From contig MHBH01000053.1 of assembly GCA_001804805.1 (NCBI GenBank), positions 48,376-112,375 on the forward strand: a stretch of DNA of 64,000 bases. The letters are read 5' to 3'. Below the pieces are notes generated by a model. That model ran no database searches, was not told the DNA's origin, and was given only the letters and a program-made list of their open reading frames with translations. The position numbers and the translations under genes are program-made. Positions 54,630 through 63,470 of the stretch are shown one piece after another (position 1 is the stretch's first letter; the number at the start of each line of letters is the position of its first letter). This stretch comes from Lentisphaerae bacterium GWF2_49_21. Lineage in GTDB: Bacteria > Verrucomicrobiota > Lentisphaeria > Victivallales > GWF2-50-93.

Positions 54630-54924
54630 ATGAAGAATTGTTTTCCAAAAACTTTCACTCTTATCGAACTGTTGGCGGCCCGTTCGACAAGCTCAGGGAG
54701 ACGAGTACTTTTTTCTACTGTCCGTCGGTAGAAGTGAATACTCCAGGGAAAATGGCCAGCTCGGAGGCTACTGGGAATTCACTCAGACAAATCCTCGAAA
54801 TTATTATGCCTTCGACCGTCTCCGCCATTCAAAGAGCGCAAATGTACTGTATTGCGATATGCACGTCAGCCCGATGACTAACGAAGAAGTGATGTCAAAG
54901 GCTGGGACTCAAACTTTATATTGA
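54630..54924 (+). pseudogene. Decayed, deleted and frameshifted pseudopilin
   Basis: The ATG at 54630 starts [17 protein letters not shown], a normal pseudopilin beginning, but the frame then runs into repeat-like DNA (GTTCGACAAGCTCAGGGAGA, from about 54687) and stops. A second frame carries FYCPSVEV, the Cys-Pro motif. A third frame gives YYAFDRLRHSKSANVLYCDM followed by HVSPM, the family's H-X9-DG end with DM in place of DG, stopping at 54922-54924. The membrane helix and about 100 middle residues are lost. It sits where a working pseudopilin would be expected, directly before the large hydrolase. Confidence 0.8.
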
Positions 54925-54937
54925 AAGGAAATCCTGA

Positions 54938-57868
54938 ATGATCCATTTCTGCAAGTACGTCATCCTCTCCCTGTTTATCTTTACTGCAATAAATTTACCA
55001 GGACAGGCCGCCGATCCCTCTCCACAAGACATCTGGAACCATGTCACCTTCGACAAGAATACCAAGTTCCAAGGTGGCAAACTCCTCATTTCGCCTGATG
55101 ACAATGCCTGGAAAAGCTCTGCAGTCGCAGGAAGGGATCCTCTTTTCTTCTGGAATGAAAAAGGCGTCAGCTTGAGCATGACGATTGCTTTTAATTCATC
55201 CGCTCCACTGGCAAACGACAAACATGACACGACCGTATTTGTCGGCCTGACCACCGACGGCAATGCAAGGAGCATCCACATCCAATCCGCCGACAACGTG
55301 CTTGGAATTTATCTCAGATGGGACAGGAAGAAGAACACCATCGAATCTGCGCTGGGAAGGAAGGAAAGAGCTGGAGAAAGAGAGGAGGCCCGCGGCGACC
55401 AGTGGGGCAACGTTCCTTCAGTGACTCCTCCTTCAGAACTGCCGGTCGCTTCCGGCAAGGTTTCCATCTCGCTCAAGATAGATGAAAAGGCATTTGGAGC
55501 GATGATCAAGGGCACGGACTCCAGCCAGTCGATACCAATTTCTGAACTAACACGGAAGATCTGGGACCGACCAGTATTTCTTATCGTACAGTGCCAAAAT
55601 ACCGCTACCGGCCGTGCGAATATCGCAGTTGATGACGTCAGTCTTGAATATCCCCGGCTCAATCCCGGCAAGATGCAATGTCTGGACCTCCGTCCGTTCG
55701 CGAACATGGGATTCAAGGACGAGACCGACGGTGACAAGCAGGGAGGATGGACAGACCAGGGAACCAACGACATGAGGAATATTCCAACAGGCATGCAGAT
55801 GTTGAAAACCATACCGTTCGACATCATAAATCCCGATACCAACAATGGGAAGAGTTGTGTCATGCTCTATTCCACAAAGAAAGATTTTTTTTCGAAGGAA
55901 GTCGGTCCGATTCCAGTTGGGAAGAAAGCTGATTCGATCATTTTCCTCCATGCCGCGGCCTGGGCTGGCAAGGAAGGAATCGAAGCTATGCGATACCGGA
56001 TCACATACGATGACGGGAAGGAACTTGAAATTCCTGTCATTACAGGCAAACATCTCAATGACTGGTGGTCACTGCAGGAGCCTGCTGACCCAAATGCCTG
56101 CCTGATCATGGATGTCAAAAGCGAAAACAGCGCCAGGGGGATTGTCGGAGTCTACGCCCTGCGCTGGATAAATCCCAGTCCCGAAAAATCTGTCCGTTCA
56201 GTCAGCTTCATCTCCGGAGGAAATGATCCAGTTCCTGGAATTGTGGCTGTCACACTGGTCTCCGACGATATCGGGGATATCGGGAAGAAGATGATCGCGA
56301 GCGCATTTGAAAAAGATACCGCTGGCGATATCCGCAAAAATCCTCCTGACAAGGACCAGATACCTGCCCATATCGTGGTGAAACATGAGAAAACCATAGG
56401 CAAGAATGGATTTTCAGCGGCTGGCAGCTACTCCGGTGGGCGGGGTGGAGTTGAATCCATGGATTTGCCGGGTTTTGCTCCCGAAGTGAATTCCATAGGA
56501 GGCATCCTGCGGTATCCGCACGGTTTCGAAGGATCCTTCTCATTCTGGCCCTATGGGATCAATGACTGGCATCCGACGCTTTGTGCCAAAGGCGGAACTT
56601 ACGGGGCCATCATCAAATGGATCTACAAGGGCAAGGACAAACCTGCCCCCTATGTGATCAAAATGCAGGAAATGCTTGAGGCGTGCAGGAAGAACGGACT
56701 CAAGCTGATAATACAGCTGAACTGCGTTTCCATGTTCGACGGAAAAGACTTCCTCTACATGAAGACCTTGCCCGAGGATCGCATGAAAAGGGAGAATCCA
56801 CTTGAAGCCGGAACATTCAGCCAGGAAAACCTCGACAAGATAGTGGCTAACAACGCCACGATGGTAGATTATGTGATTTCAAAGGGATACAAGGACACGG
56901 TTGCATTCTGGGAAATGGACAATGAACGCTGGGACATGCCAGGATCCGATTACGCCGCAACTGTCGCAGCACATGTGAAAATGATCCGTTCAAAAATTCC
57001 TGAGGCAAAAATGATCGTATGCCTTGCCGGTATTGACGCATATTGCGCAAATCTTGACGGTTCACGCTACATCATATGGAACAAGGAACTGCTGTCCGCA
57101 CTGTCGAAAATGGGGATGCAGTCCGAGATAGATTATTTCGCTCCGCACGAATATCCGTTCCTACATGACAACGCTGAGGAGATCACTCAGAATTATCTTG
57201 AAGACTGGTGTATCCGGAACCTATACAGGGATCTCGACATCGCAAGTTCAATGCTCGACAAATACGGTTTCAACAAATCGAAACTTTATATTTCCGAATG
57301 GGGAGTCCAGTCTGACAGGCTCGGAGACGAAAGCCGAAATGATCTCATAACTTCCATGGCATCAGGACTGGCGGCGGCAAAGACGATAATGGCACTCTAT
57401 TCGCATCCTCGCGTCGAAGGCGGCACTCTCCATCCATATATGCATGCGTCGTACATAAGCAAGGAGAAGGGAATCCGCGCCTCCAAATGGGGATGCCAGT
57501 CCCTCTTCTTCACATCTGACGGAAAATTCATAAGCACTCCGCATCTGGAGGCTGTGAAGATGTTCAAGGGATTTGCAGATGGGAGTACGCTTGTTCCAGC
57601 AGATCTTGCCCTGCCCGAAGGTATCCAGTGCCTCAGCGCCACCGACAAGGAAGGGAAAAAGTATTTTGCCGTCAATTCCACAGGAAAGCCGTTTGTGTTT
57701 CCGGCAAAGGATATTTCAAAACGGACGTCTCTCTTCTCCAAGTCTGTGATTGATACGGCTGTAAAATATGGCAGCTACTGCGATAAGCCGGAAGAGGTCA
57801 AGGAGATCCATCCCACCGCCTTCACGGACAATGTCCTTCCGCCTTTTTCAATAAGCATACTGAAATAA
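54938..57868 (+). CDS. Large secreted clan GH-A hydrolase, 976 residues
   Basis: A signal peptide (MIHFCKYVILSLFIFTAINL...QAA) is followed by a LamG-like beta sandwich (about 30-240). A galactose-binding-like module follows at 245-430 (LDLRPFANMGFKDETDGDKQ, then GGWTDQGTNDMR), a form frequent in PVC-phylum hydrolases. The barrel (about 480-880) contains TVAFWEMDNERWDM (E663, acid/base) and LYISEWGVQ (E787, nucleophile); the last part is a beta domain. GH51/GH39-like activity on arabinose- or xylose-type linkages is plausible. AAGGA precedes the ATG. Confidence 0.75.
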   Translation: MIHFCKYVILSLFIFTAINLPGQAADPSPQDIWNHVTFDKNTKFQGGKLLISPDDNAWKSSAVAGRDPLFFWNEKGVSLSMTIAFNSSAPLANDKHDTTVFVGLTTDGNARSIHIQSADNVLGIYLRWDRKKNTIESALGRKERAGEREEARGDQWGNVPSVTPPSELPVASGKVSISLKIDEKAFGAMIKGTDSSQSIPISELTRKIWDRPVFLIVQCQNTATGRANIAVDDVSLEYPRLNPGKMQCLDLRPFANMGFKDETDGDKQGGWTDQGTNDMRNIPTGMQMLKTIPFDIINPDTNNGKSCVMLYSTKKDFFSKEVGPIPVGKKADSIIFLHAAAWAGKEGIEAMRYRITYDDGKELEIPVITGKHLNDWWSLQEPADPNACLIMDVKSENSARGIVGVYALRWINPSPEKSVRSVSFISGGNDPVPGIVAVTLVSDDIGDIGKKMIASAFEKDTAGDIRKNPPDKDQIPAHIVVKHEKTIGKNGFSAAGSYSGGRGGVESMDLPGFAPEVNSIGGILRYPHGFEGSFSFWPYGINDWHPTLCAKGGTYGAIIKWIYKGKDKPAPYVIKMQEMLEACRKNGLKLIIQLNCVSMFDGKDFLYMKTLPEDRMKRENPLEAGTFSQENLDKIVANNATMVDYVISKGYKDTVAFWEMDNERWDMPGSDYAATVAAHVKMIRSKIPEAKMIVCLAGIDAYCANLDGSRYIIWNKELLSALSKMGMQSEIDYFAPHEYPFLHDNAEEITQNYLEDWCIRNLYRDLDIASSMLDKYGFNKSKLYISEWGVQSDRLGDESRNDLITSMASGLAAAKTIMALYSHPRVEGGTLHPYMHASYISKEKGIRASKWGCQSLFFTSDGKFISTPHLEAVKMFKGFADGSTLVPADLALPEGIQCLSATDKEGKKYFAVNSTGKPFVFPAKDISKRTSLFSKSVIDTAVKYGSYCDKPEEVKEIHPTAFTDNVLPPFSISILK

Positions 57869-57890
57869 ATTTTACGTCCGTAAAATTTAT
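57865..57890. terminator. Perfect inverted repeat between convergent genes, likely bidirectional terminator
   Basis: ATAAATTTTACG (57865-57876) and CGTAAAATTTAT (57879-57890) form a 12-base stem with a two-base centre. It touches the stop codons of both the large hydrolase and the STAS gene. The stem is A/T-rich, so its strength is uncertain. Confidence 0.5.
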
Positions 57891-58183
57891 CACTGGATAT
57901 CCATGATCTTGTCGAGTCCGGTGATTTTAAAACCGTCTTTGACGAAAGGAGCAGCATTTATTATTGTCAATTTCATTTCCTTCGTCGCCCGTGCGGCCTT
58001 TATGCAGATACGGAAGAACGCGGAGGAGACAAAATTGACTTCCTTCAGATCAAATACCGTGGGAATGCGCTTGCGGAGCACATGATCAAACACCTCGTCT
58101 TCGAGCTTCGTCGAGTTCGCGGTGTCCATGCGGCCTTCAAAATAGCAGATCAAACGCCCTTCAACTTCTTCATATTTAACCAT
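57890..58183 (-). CDS. STAS-domain protein (anti-sigma-factor antagonist-like)
   Basis: 97 residues forming one STAS domain: MVKYEEVEGRLICYFEGRMD, TVFDLKEVNFVSSAFFRICI and KLTIINAAPFVKDGFKITGL. The family's phosphorylatable Ser region DSSG is here VSSA, so a Ser is kept but the Asp and Gly are not. AAGGGTG upstream selects the ATG at 58183 over 58201. Such proteins bind an anti-sigma kinase or act in stress or membrane regulation; no partner kinase or sigma factor is nearby. Confidence 0.82.
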   Translation of the reverse strand: MVKYEEVEGRLICYFEGRMDTANSTKLEDEVFDHVLRKRIPTVFDLKEVNFVSSAFFRICIKAARATKEMKLTIINAAPFVKDGFKITGLDKIMDIQ

Positions 58184-58277
58184 AAAAAACACCCTTGGCA
58201 TTCTTTGAAATTATATTATAGCTCATAAAACAGCGTTTTCATGAGTTATATCGATTTCAAATATGCCTCATAGGCAG

Positions 58278-58305
58278 ATATTTTTCCAGCATGCTGGAAA
58301 AATAT
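58278..58305. repeat. Perfect 28-base palindrome with ATATTTTTC/GAAAAATAT arms
   Basis: ATATTTTTCCAGCA and its exact complement TGCTGGAAAAATAT meet at 58291/58292. The same outer arms occur at 59487-59514, so two palindromes bracket the GH130 gene. The T-run lies on the 5' side, which does not suit a terminator. Confidence 0.6.
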
Positions 58306-58406
58306 GATTACTACCACGTTACGGGTTTTCGCCTCATAAGTAGGGCGGTTTTTAAACCACCAACAAAGCGTCGGGTTAAAACCCGACATACTTTTAATAA
58401 AATCTG

Positions 58407-59396
58407 CTATCTCACCACCGGGCTCTTGCAGAGTGCAATGAGATCGTTGACGTCGGCTGTTGCAAGGCACTCGACAGTGTCTGCGGCGCCATAGTAGATC
58501 TTGACTTCGCCAGAATCCTCGAGGATCATTCCTCCGGGGAAGATGACATTGTTGCGGTATCCGCCGTCAACCTCATATGGCGCTTCGGGGGCTATGAGAG
58601 GTTCCCTGCAGATGCCTTTCACGATCCATGGCTTCTCAAGATCGAGAAGCATGATACCGCCAGTATAACGCTTCTGCCATTTCTCCTCCCAGCCGTTCTT
58701 TCCACGGGTGGTGTCCTTGTCAACGGCATGGAAAGTCGTAAGCCATCCCTGCTTGGTCTCGACAGGCGGTGCTGCGGGACCGATCTTGTCGTTTGCGAAT
58801 GGAACATCCTCGACGCCGAGGACGAGATTCGAGTTGCCCCAGTATTTCATGTCGGGGGAATCCGACATCCAGATGTCGAAACGGTCGCGTCCGCCACGGC
58901 TGTATACCGGGAACGGACGTTCAAGCCTTACATATTTTCCATTCACCTTCTTCGGGAACAGCACCATGTTGCGGTTGTCCGGAACGGTCAATGAAAGTAT
59001 TTCAAATTTTTCAAAGTCGTCCGTGACCGCAATTCCGCCGCGGAGTCCGTGCTTCGTATCGACGGCAAAGCACATGTAGCATCTTCCATCGATCACGGTA
59101 AGCCGCGGATCATATGCGCGTGTGACCTCCTTGTCCTCCATCTTGAAGCATGGCTTCGATGTGACATTCCACTTTATCCCGTCCTTGCTGTAGGCGAGGC
59201 CTATGTTGGTGCCTTCCAGTTTCTGATTCTCTAGGGAGCCGTAGTCGTTTCGGAATACCATGACGTACTGGCCGTTGAACTTCGTGATGCCGGCATTGAA
59301 GACAAGAGCCGCCTTGTACGGGACATCCTTGTCGCTGAGTACCGGATTACCGCTGTATCTCTTGATGACTTTCGAAGAAACAAGTTTATCGCTCAT
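58407..59396 (-). CDS. GH130 family beta-mannoside phosphorylase/hydrolase
   Basis: A cytoplasmic five-bladed propeller enzyme: VFNAGITKFNGQYVMVFRND, AYDPRLTVIDGRCYM, PDNRNMVLFP, NDKIGPAAPPV, YRNNVIFPGG and IYYGAADTVECLATA are typical GH130 phrases. The Arg/His set suggests a phosphorylase such as mannosyl-glucose or mannosyl-GlcNAc phosphorylase, which saves energy by releasing mannose 1-phosphate. At 329 residues it has normal length. AAGGAG precedes the ATG. It is divergent from the AraC gene at 59531. Confidence 0.9.
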   Translation of the reverse strand: MSDKLVSSKVIKRYSGNPVLSDKDVPYKAALVFNAGITKFNGQYVMVFRNDYGSLENQKLEGTNIGLAYSKDGIKWNVTSKPCFKMEDKEVTRAYDPRLTVIDGRCYMCFAVDTKHGLRGGIAVTDDFEKFEILSLTVPDNRNMVLFPKKVNGKYVRLERPFPVYSRGGRDRFDIWMSDSPDMKYWGNSNLVLGVEDVPFANDKIGPAAPPVETKQGWLTTFHAVDKDTTRGKNGWEEKWQKRYTGGIMLLDLEKPWIVKGICREPLIAPEAPYEVDGGYRNNVIFPGGMILEDSGEVKIYYGAADTVECLATADVNDLIALCKSPVVR

Positions 59397-59486
59397 GTAC
59401 TATTCTCCTTTTTGATTTATGCATTATATTAACATTAATGACATACCATAGCTACAACATATTTGACAATATATGATACTATATTG

Positions 59487-59514
59487 ATATTTTTCTGCGG
59501 ACGCAGAAAAATAT
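59487..59514. promoter_or_regulatory. Palindrome in the divergent GH130/AraC region
   Basis: ATATTTTTCTGCG (59487-59499) GA CGCAGAAAAATAT (59502-59514) is a perfect inverted repeat with a two-base centre. It lies 16 bases before the AraC start codon and 90 bases before that of GH130. TTGACA (59463-59468) is close by. It could be an AraC-operator or hairpin in the AraC leader; its twin is at 58278. Confidence 0.45.
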
Positions 59515-59530
59515 AACATGAAGAGCATAA

Positions 59531-60358
59531 ATGAAGACAAGACTTACAAAAGTCTCCGGCGTTCCGGAAAAGTATCTCTATTTCGCCAGATTTGAAAAAA
59601 GCGGACCGCGATATTATTTCGGCCCGCACAGGCACCACGACTTCTATGAAATCACCTATGTGGAATCCGGCAGTCTTACAAACAAGATCAACGACAATAC
59701 CATCATACTTTCAGCCGGCGAGCTTCTTCTAGTTAAAAAAAATGACATCCACGAGGTTCTCGGAGAGAATGTCGATTTCATAAACCTTGTATTCCCAGCC
59801 AGGGAAATTGACAATATTCTGGACGATGAGGGATCTGGCAATCTTTTTGATTTCGACAGGATACCTGTCGCAAAAATTCCGGAGAACGAACGCATGCATT
59901 TCGAATCGTCAATGAAGAACTTGATGGACGTGCATGGAAAGCCACAGGCTCTTCTGGCATTCAGGATATTCCTCTACCGGACACTGATGGAATATTTCTT
60001 TCCCGCTTCAAGCCACCATGTGAAAGGAACTGACATGCCTGACTGGATGGTCAAATGCCTTAACACGATCCATGGGGACGGTAAAAGAAACTGGACCTTG
60101 GAGGAAATCCGCAAAACCTGCGGCAGGAGCAAGGAGCATGTCTGCAGGGCGTTCAGAAAGCATCTTGGCATGACACCGTCGCAGGTGATCAATGGATACC
60201 GGCTCGAACGCGCCGACAGGATGCTGCGGTTCACGAACCAGACGGTCTCGGAAATCTGTTCCGGCACCGGCTTCAACAACCTCAGTTATTTCAACCGGCT
60301 ATTCCTGAAAAAATACGGGACGTCGCCGGTCAAATACAGGAAGATCAACAAATATTAG
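59531..60358 (+). CDS. AraC-family transcriptional regulator
   Basis: An N-terminal cupin with GPHRHHDFYEITYVESGSLT and HEVLGENVDFINLVFP (metal or sugar pocket) is followed by a C-terminal double helix-turn-helix (WTLEEIRKTCGRSKEHVCRA and VSEICSGTGFNNLSYFNRLF, ending in KYGTSPVKYRK). Normal length, 275 residues. Divergent from GH130, which it probably activates. GAAGAG precedes the ATG. Confidence 0.92.
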   Translation: MKTRLTKVSGVPEKYLYFARFEKSGPRYYFGPHRHHDFYEITYVESGSLTNKINDNTIILSAGELLLVKKNDIHEVLGENVDFINLVFPAREIDNILDDEGSGNLFDFDRIPVAKIPENERMHFESSMKNLMDVHGKPQALLAFRIFLYRTLMEYFFPASSHHVKGTDMPDWMVKCLNTIHGDGKRNWTLEEIRKTCGRSKEHVCRAFRKHLGMTPSQVINGYRLERADRMLRFTNQTVSEICSGTGFNNLSYFNRLFLKKYGTSPVKYRKINKY

Positions 60359-60460
60359 GCCTCCCACGAATTACACGAATTTCCACGAAAACCTTAGAGC
60401 CTTTGTGGCTTGAGCGAAGCGGGTGCGAGAATCGCAGTTCCCGTCTTAGTCAGATGCAAT

Positions 60461-61300
60461 TTATTTCGTTTTTTTCTGGGCGAAAAGCCAGTCCCTGAGT
60501 TCAGCACTGGAATAAGCGGGTTCCCATGAACCATGTCCTGCTTTAATTTCGGAATATTTTGGTTTGCCCCCTGCTTTCTCCAATGCTGCTATCATGGCGC
60601 GGGTATTTTCAACCGGTACTGCTTTGTCATTCACGCCATGCCAGGCCCAGATCGGCACATCCTTGAACAGGTTTGCTTTTGAAGGATCGCCGCCGCCGCA
60701 AATCGGTACGGCGGCCGCGAAAAGGGCGGGCCTGCGGTACAAGGCATCCCAGGAGCCGAAACCGCCCATAGACTGGCCGGTGAGATAGATCCTGCTTTTA
60801 TCGATAGGGAATTCCGCAAGAACTTGATCCAGGATGCTGAGAGCTGCTTTCATCTCCGGAGAAGGCTCGGGTGGAGCTTCCATGTTGGTGTGTGCGGGGT
60901 TCATTGCAGTCCACATGATGCCTTGACGGCACTGCGGCGTCAGAATAAAACAAGGGTTCTTTTTCTGGGCTTCAGGCCGGAGAAATTCGATTGCCAGATC
61001 CATGGGGCCCACATTGTCATCTCCCCTGCGGCCTGCTCCGTGCAGGAAAAACAACAAGGGTAATTTATTATTTTCTGAAGCTTCGGGGGGAATATGCAGG
61101 CGCCATGGTACCTTGATGCCGTCTGCAGCTTCATACAAACCTGCTTTCATGGCCAGGATTTGGGGCAGGAGTATTTTATCGATTTTTTTATAGTCGGCAT
61201 CCGGATTATTCTTTCCCGGTTTATCAGCTGCGCAGAGAACCGTCAGTAGAAGTAAAGCTGCTCCAAGTATTATGATGGCTGACAGGAATTTTGTTTTCAT
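60461..61300 (-). CDS. Secreted alpha/beta-hydrolase (PHB-depolymerase/feruloyl-esterase-like)
   Basis: GGAGGTG six bases upstream selects the ATG at 61300, whose product begins with a signal peptide (MKTKFLSAIIILGAALLLLT...CAA). LLFFLHGAGRRGDDN is the oxyanion loop; YLTGQSMGGFGSWD carries the nucleophile; WAWHGVNDKAVP and KAGHGSW supply Asp and His. Related enzymes include polysaccharide or feruloyl esterases. It lies alone, downstream of the convergent AraC gene. Confidence 0.82.
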   Translation of the reverse strand: MKTKFLSAIIILGAALLLLTVLCAADKPGKNNPDADYKKIDKILLPQILAMKAGLYEAADGIKVPWRLHIPPEASENNKLPLLFFLHGAGRRGDDNVGPMDLAIEFLRPEAQKKNPCFILTPQCRQGIMWTAMNPAHTNMEAPPEPSPEMKAALSILDQVLAEFPIDKSRIYLTGQSMGGFGSWDALYRRPALFAAAVPICGGGDPSKANLFKDVPIWAWHGVNDKAVPVENTRAMIAALEKAGGKPKYSEIKAGHGSWEPAYSSAELRDWLFAQKKTK

Positions 61301-61519
61301 TATGGCACCTCCATATGGCTGATAGGATAGGACTCTTGATTTCATTATGCTTGTAACATAGTTTTGGAACGGCAAGGAATCAAGGCATCCGGACGACTTC
61401 AGCCCTTTTCCCGGTTCCTGAGGAAGCTGACCGAAGATGATATGCTGGAGCTGCTCGAATGCATATGATTTTCATCCGATAACCGAGCAATCCACGTGAG
61501 TCCAGGTCTTCCAGAGCCG

Positions 61520-62698
61520 TCAATCCTCCAGGGGATGTGTTCTGTCCGCGAGAGGAAATTTCACGACGCTCTTCGACAGGCTCGATGCGTAGATGCCTTG
61601 GATCATCTCCTGCGCAAGACGGGCATTGTACATGTTGGAGACAGGCTGCCGGTCCTCTCTGATGGAGCATATGAGGTCCCAGGCAGCGAAACGGTTTGCC
61701 TCAAGAAAGAACCTGGCGTCTGGAACGTCCATCCGTCCGCAACGGGAGTAGTCCAATGGCTCCGCTCCAGGAATTGAACGTTCCTCCATGACTGGAACCT
61801 CCTCGTAGAATGATGCGTCCTCCATCGGACCCGACCTCCGGCTGATACGCAATTTCTCTACCGGCTGACATGGAAAATCCTTGAAGCGCATGGAGAGAGA
61901 GCCTTTTGTGCCGACGACGCAAAGTCCCATGTTGACGATTCCGGTCCTTTTGACGCTCTCGCTGCTTGAGAGTCCGCGTCTGCTCTCGAAAATGCCGCGC
62001 ACTCCGTTCGGGAATTGGAAGCTGGCGAAGACGCTGTCGCCGGCCGAAGGGCCTATCGGTTCGACGGTCTTCTCCTCCCTGTCCTTCCTGACTATCGGAC
62101 GGTTCTGCAGCGTGACATCTGCCATCACGTATTCGGGGGTTCCGAAGATGAAGGTCTGGAAGTCGAGGATGTGGGTGCCGAGTACTATCATGTCCTCGCC
62201 GCCGCCGCGATGGTCGGATTTTCCGCGTCCGTAGGCGGTCAAAGGAGTTCCTATCTCTCCGGCCTCGATCATCTTCTTCATGGTCAGGAAGGAGAGGTCG
62301 TATCTGGCGGGATGAGCCATGCATATCTTGATCTGCGCATGTTCGGAGATCCTCACGATTTCGTCCGCTTCCGGCAGATTGGCGACCAGGGGTTTTTCGC
62401 AGTATATGTGGCAGCCTCGCTCGGCGGCGATCCTGATCTGCTGCAGATGTTCGTAGGGATGCCTTGAACACAATACGACGATGTCCGGTTTTTCCTTTTC
62501 CAGCATTTCGATATAGTCGGAATAGTGACGCCTGGCGCCGGAGGAGTCGAGTTTCGCCGCCAGATTGTCCGTGTTCGAATCCACGTGCGCGACCACGTCC
62601 ACGCCTGGCAGGCCTCGGAATGCGTTGTGCAATCCGTGGAGACCGAGCATTGTCATGGAACTGTCCTTGAGTATCCCGACTTTCCAGACCTTTGACAT
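61520..62698 (-). CDS. Gfo/Idh/MocA-family oxidoreductase
   Basis: Cytoplasmic NAD(P)-dependent dehydrogenase. The N-terminal strand is VWKVGILKDSSMTMLGLHGL, with an atypical glycine loop. CHIYCEKPLVANLPEADEIV has the EKP motif; VLGTHILDF includes the likely catalytic His. GGGGAGGG precedes the ATG at 62698. It is last in a reverse-strand set with two SDR dehydrogenases, suggesting stepwise oxidation of a sugar or sugar acid. Normal length (392 residues). Confidence 0.85.
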   Translation of the reverse strand: MSKVWKVGILKDSSMTMLGLHGLHNAFRGLPGVDVVAHVDSNTDNLAAKLDSSGARRHYSDYIEMLEKEKPDIVVLCSRHPYEHLQQIRIAAERGCHIYCEKPLVANLPEADEIVRISEHAQIKICMAHPARYDLSFLTMKKMIEAGEIGTPLTAYGRGKSDHRGGGEDMIVLGTHILDFQTFIFGTPEYVMADVTLQNRPIVRKDREEKTVEPIGPSAGDSVFASFQFPNGVRGIFESRRGLSSSESVKRTGIVNMGLCVVGTKGSLSMRFKDFPCQPVEKLRISRRSGPMEDASFYEEVPVMEERSIPGAEPLDYSRCGRMDVPDARFFLEANRFAAWDLICSIREDRQPVSNMYNARLAQEMIQGIYASSLSKSVVKFPLADRTHPLED

Positions 62699-62712
62699 GA
62701 AATCCCTCCCCT

Positions 62713-63450
62713 TTAAAAACCTTTGGGTCCTAATACGCGCCCGCCATCGACAAGATAGTCGGCACCAGTGATGAACGACGCCTCTTCGGAGACGAGGAAC
62801 GACACCAGGGAAGCTATTTCCTCAGGTGTCCCGCAACGTCCGAGCCAGGTGCCGTTGGTCGCAGGCGGTTCCGCATCGTACGAAATCATTCCAGGGGAGA
62901 CGCTGTTCACGTTTATATTGTATGGCCCCAGCTCCATCGCCAGGGTTTTCGTAAAACCGTCGATCGCTCCTTTGCTCGCTGAGTAGATCGATCGTTTCGG
63001 GAGTCCAGTCTTCGAAGCGATTGAGGAGAAGTTCATGATCTTTCCATATTTCCTTTCGATCATATGCGGAATAACGGAGTGCGTGAAGTTCAAGGTGCCG
63101 TTGATGTTCAGGTCGAAGACCCATTGCCATGAGCCTGCGGGAATGTCCTTGAAATCAATCCCCTGCTGGAAGCCGCCGCCGGCGCAGTTGATCAGTATGT
63201 CGATTTTGCCGAAGTCCGCGAGAATCTTGGCGACGCCTGCCTTGACTTCGTCGATCTTCGTGATGTCGACAGCAAGCTCCAGCACGGCTCCGCCAGCCTT
63301 GCGGATCGTTTCAGCCGTTTCCTCCATATTCGCCTTGTCTATGTCGACTGCTGCGATTTGAGCTCCCTCCCTGGCAAGTCTTAACGCGATGGCCTTGCCA
63401 ATTCCGTGTCCGGCTCCAGTCACGATTGCCGTCCTGCATTCGAATCTCAT
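62713..63450 (-). CDS. Short-chain dehydrogenase/reductase (SDR)
   Basis: Classical SDR: IVTGAGHGIGKAIA is the TGxxxGxG loop, NCAGG is the structural motif, and YSASKGA holds catalytic Tyr and Lys with Ser upstream (MNFSSIASKTGL). At 245 residues it has standard length. GGAGG precedes the ATG. It probably oxidises a hydroxyl group of a sugar acid; it sits 14 bases before the Gfo/Idh gene and 20 bases after the preceding SDR. Confidence 0.88.
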   Translation of the reverse strand: MRFECRTAIVTGAGHGIGKAIALRLAREGAQIAAVDIDKANMEETAETIRKAGGAVLELAVDITKIDEVKAGVAKILADFGKIDILINCAGGGFQQGIDFKDIPAGSWQWVFDLNINGTLNFTHSVIPHMIERKYGKIMNFSSIASKTGLPKRSIYSASKGAIDGFTKTLAMELGPYNINVNSVSPGMISYDAEPPATNGTWLGRCGTPEEIASLVSFLVSEEASFITGADYLVDGGRVLGPKGF

Positions 63451-63470
63451 GAATTTCCTCCTCGTATTTT

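Noticed and set aside
54605..54877. Forward 90-codon frame as a separate gene
   Set aside because: It includes only part of the decayed pseudopilin (FYCPSVEV); the conserved start and end lie in other frames, so a pseudogene explains it better.
58278..58305. Palindrome as a terminator for the GH130 gene
   Set aside because: The T-run lies before, not after, the stem on either strand, so it does not have terminator form.
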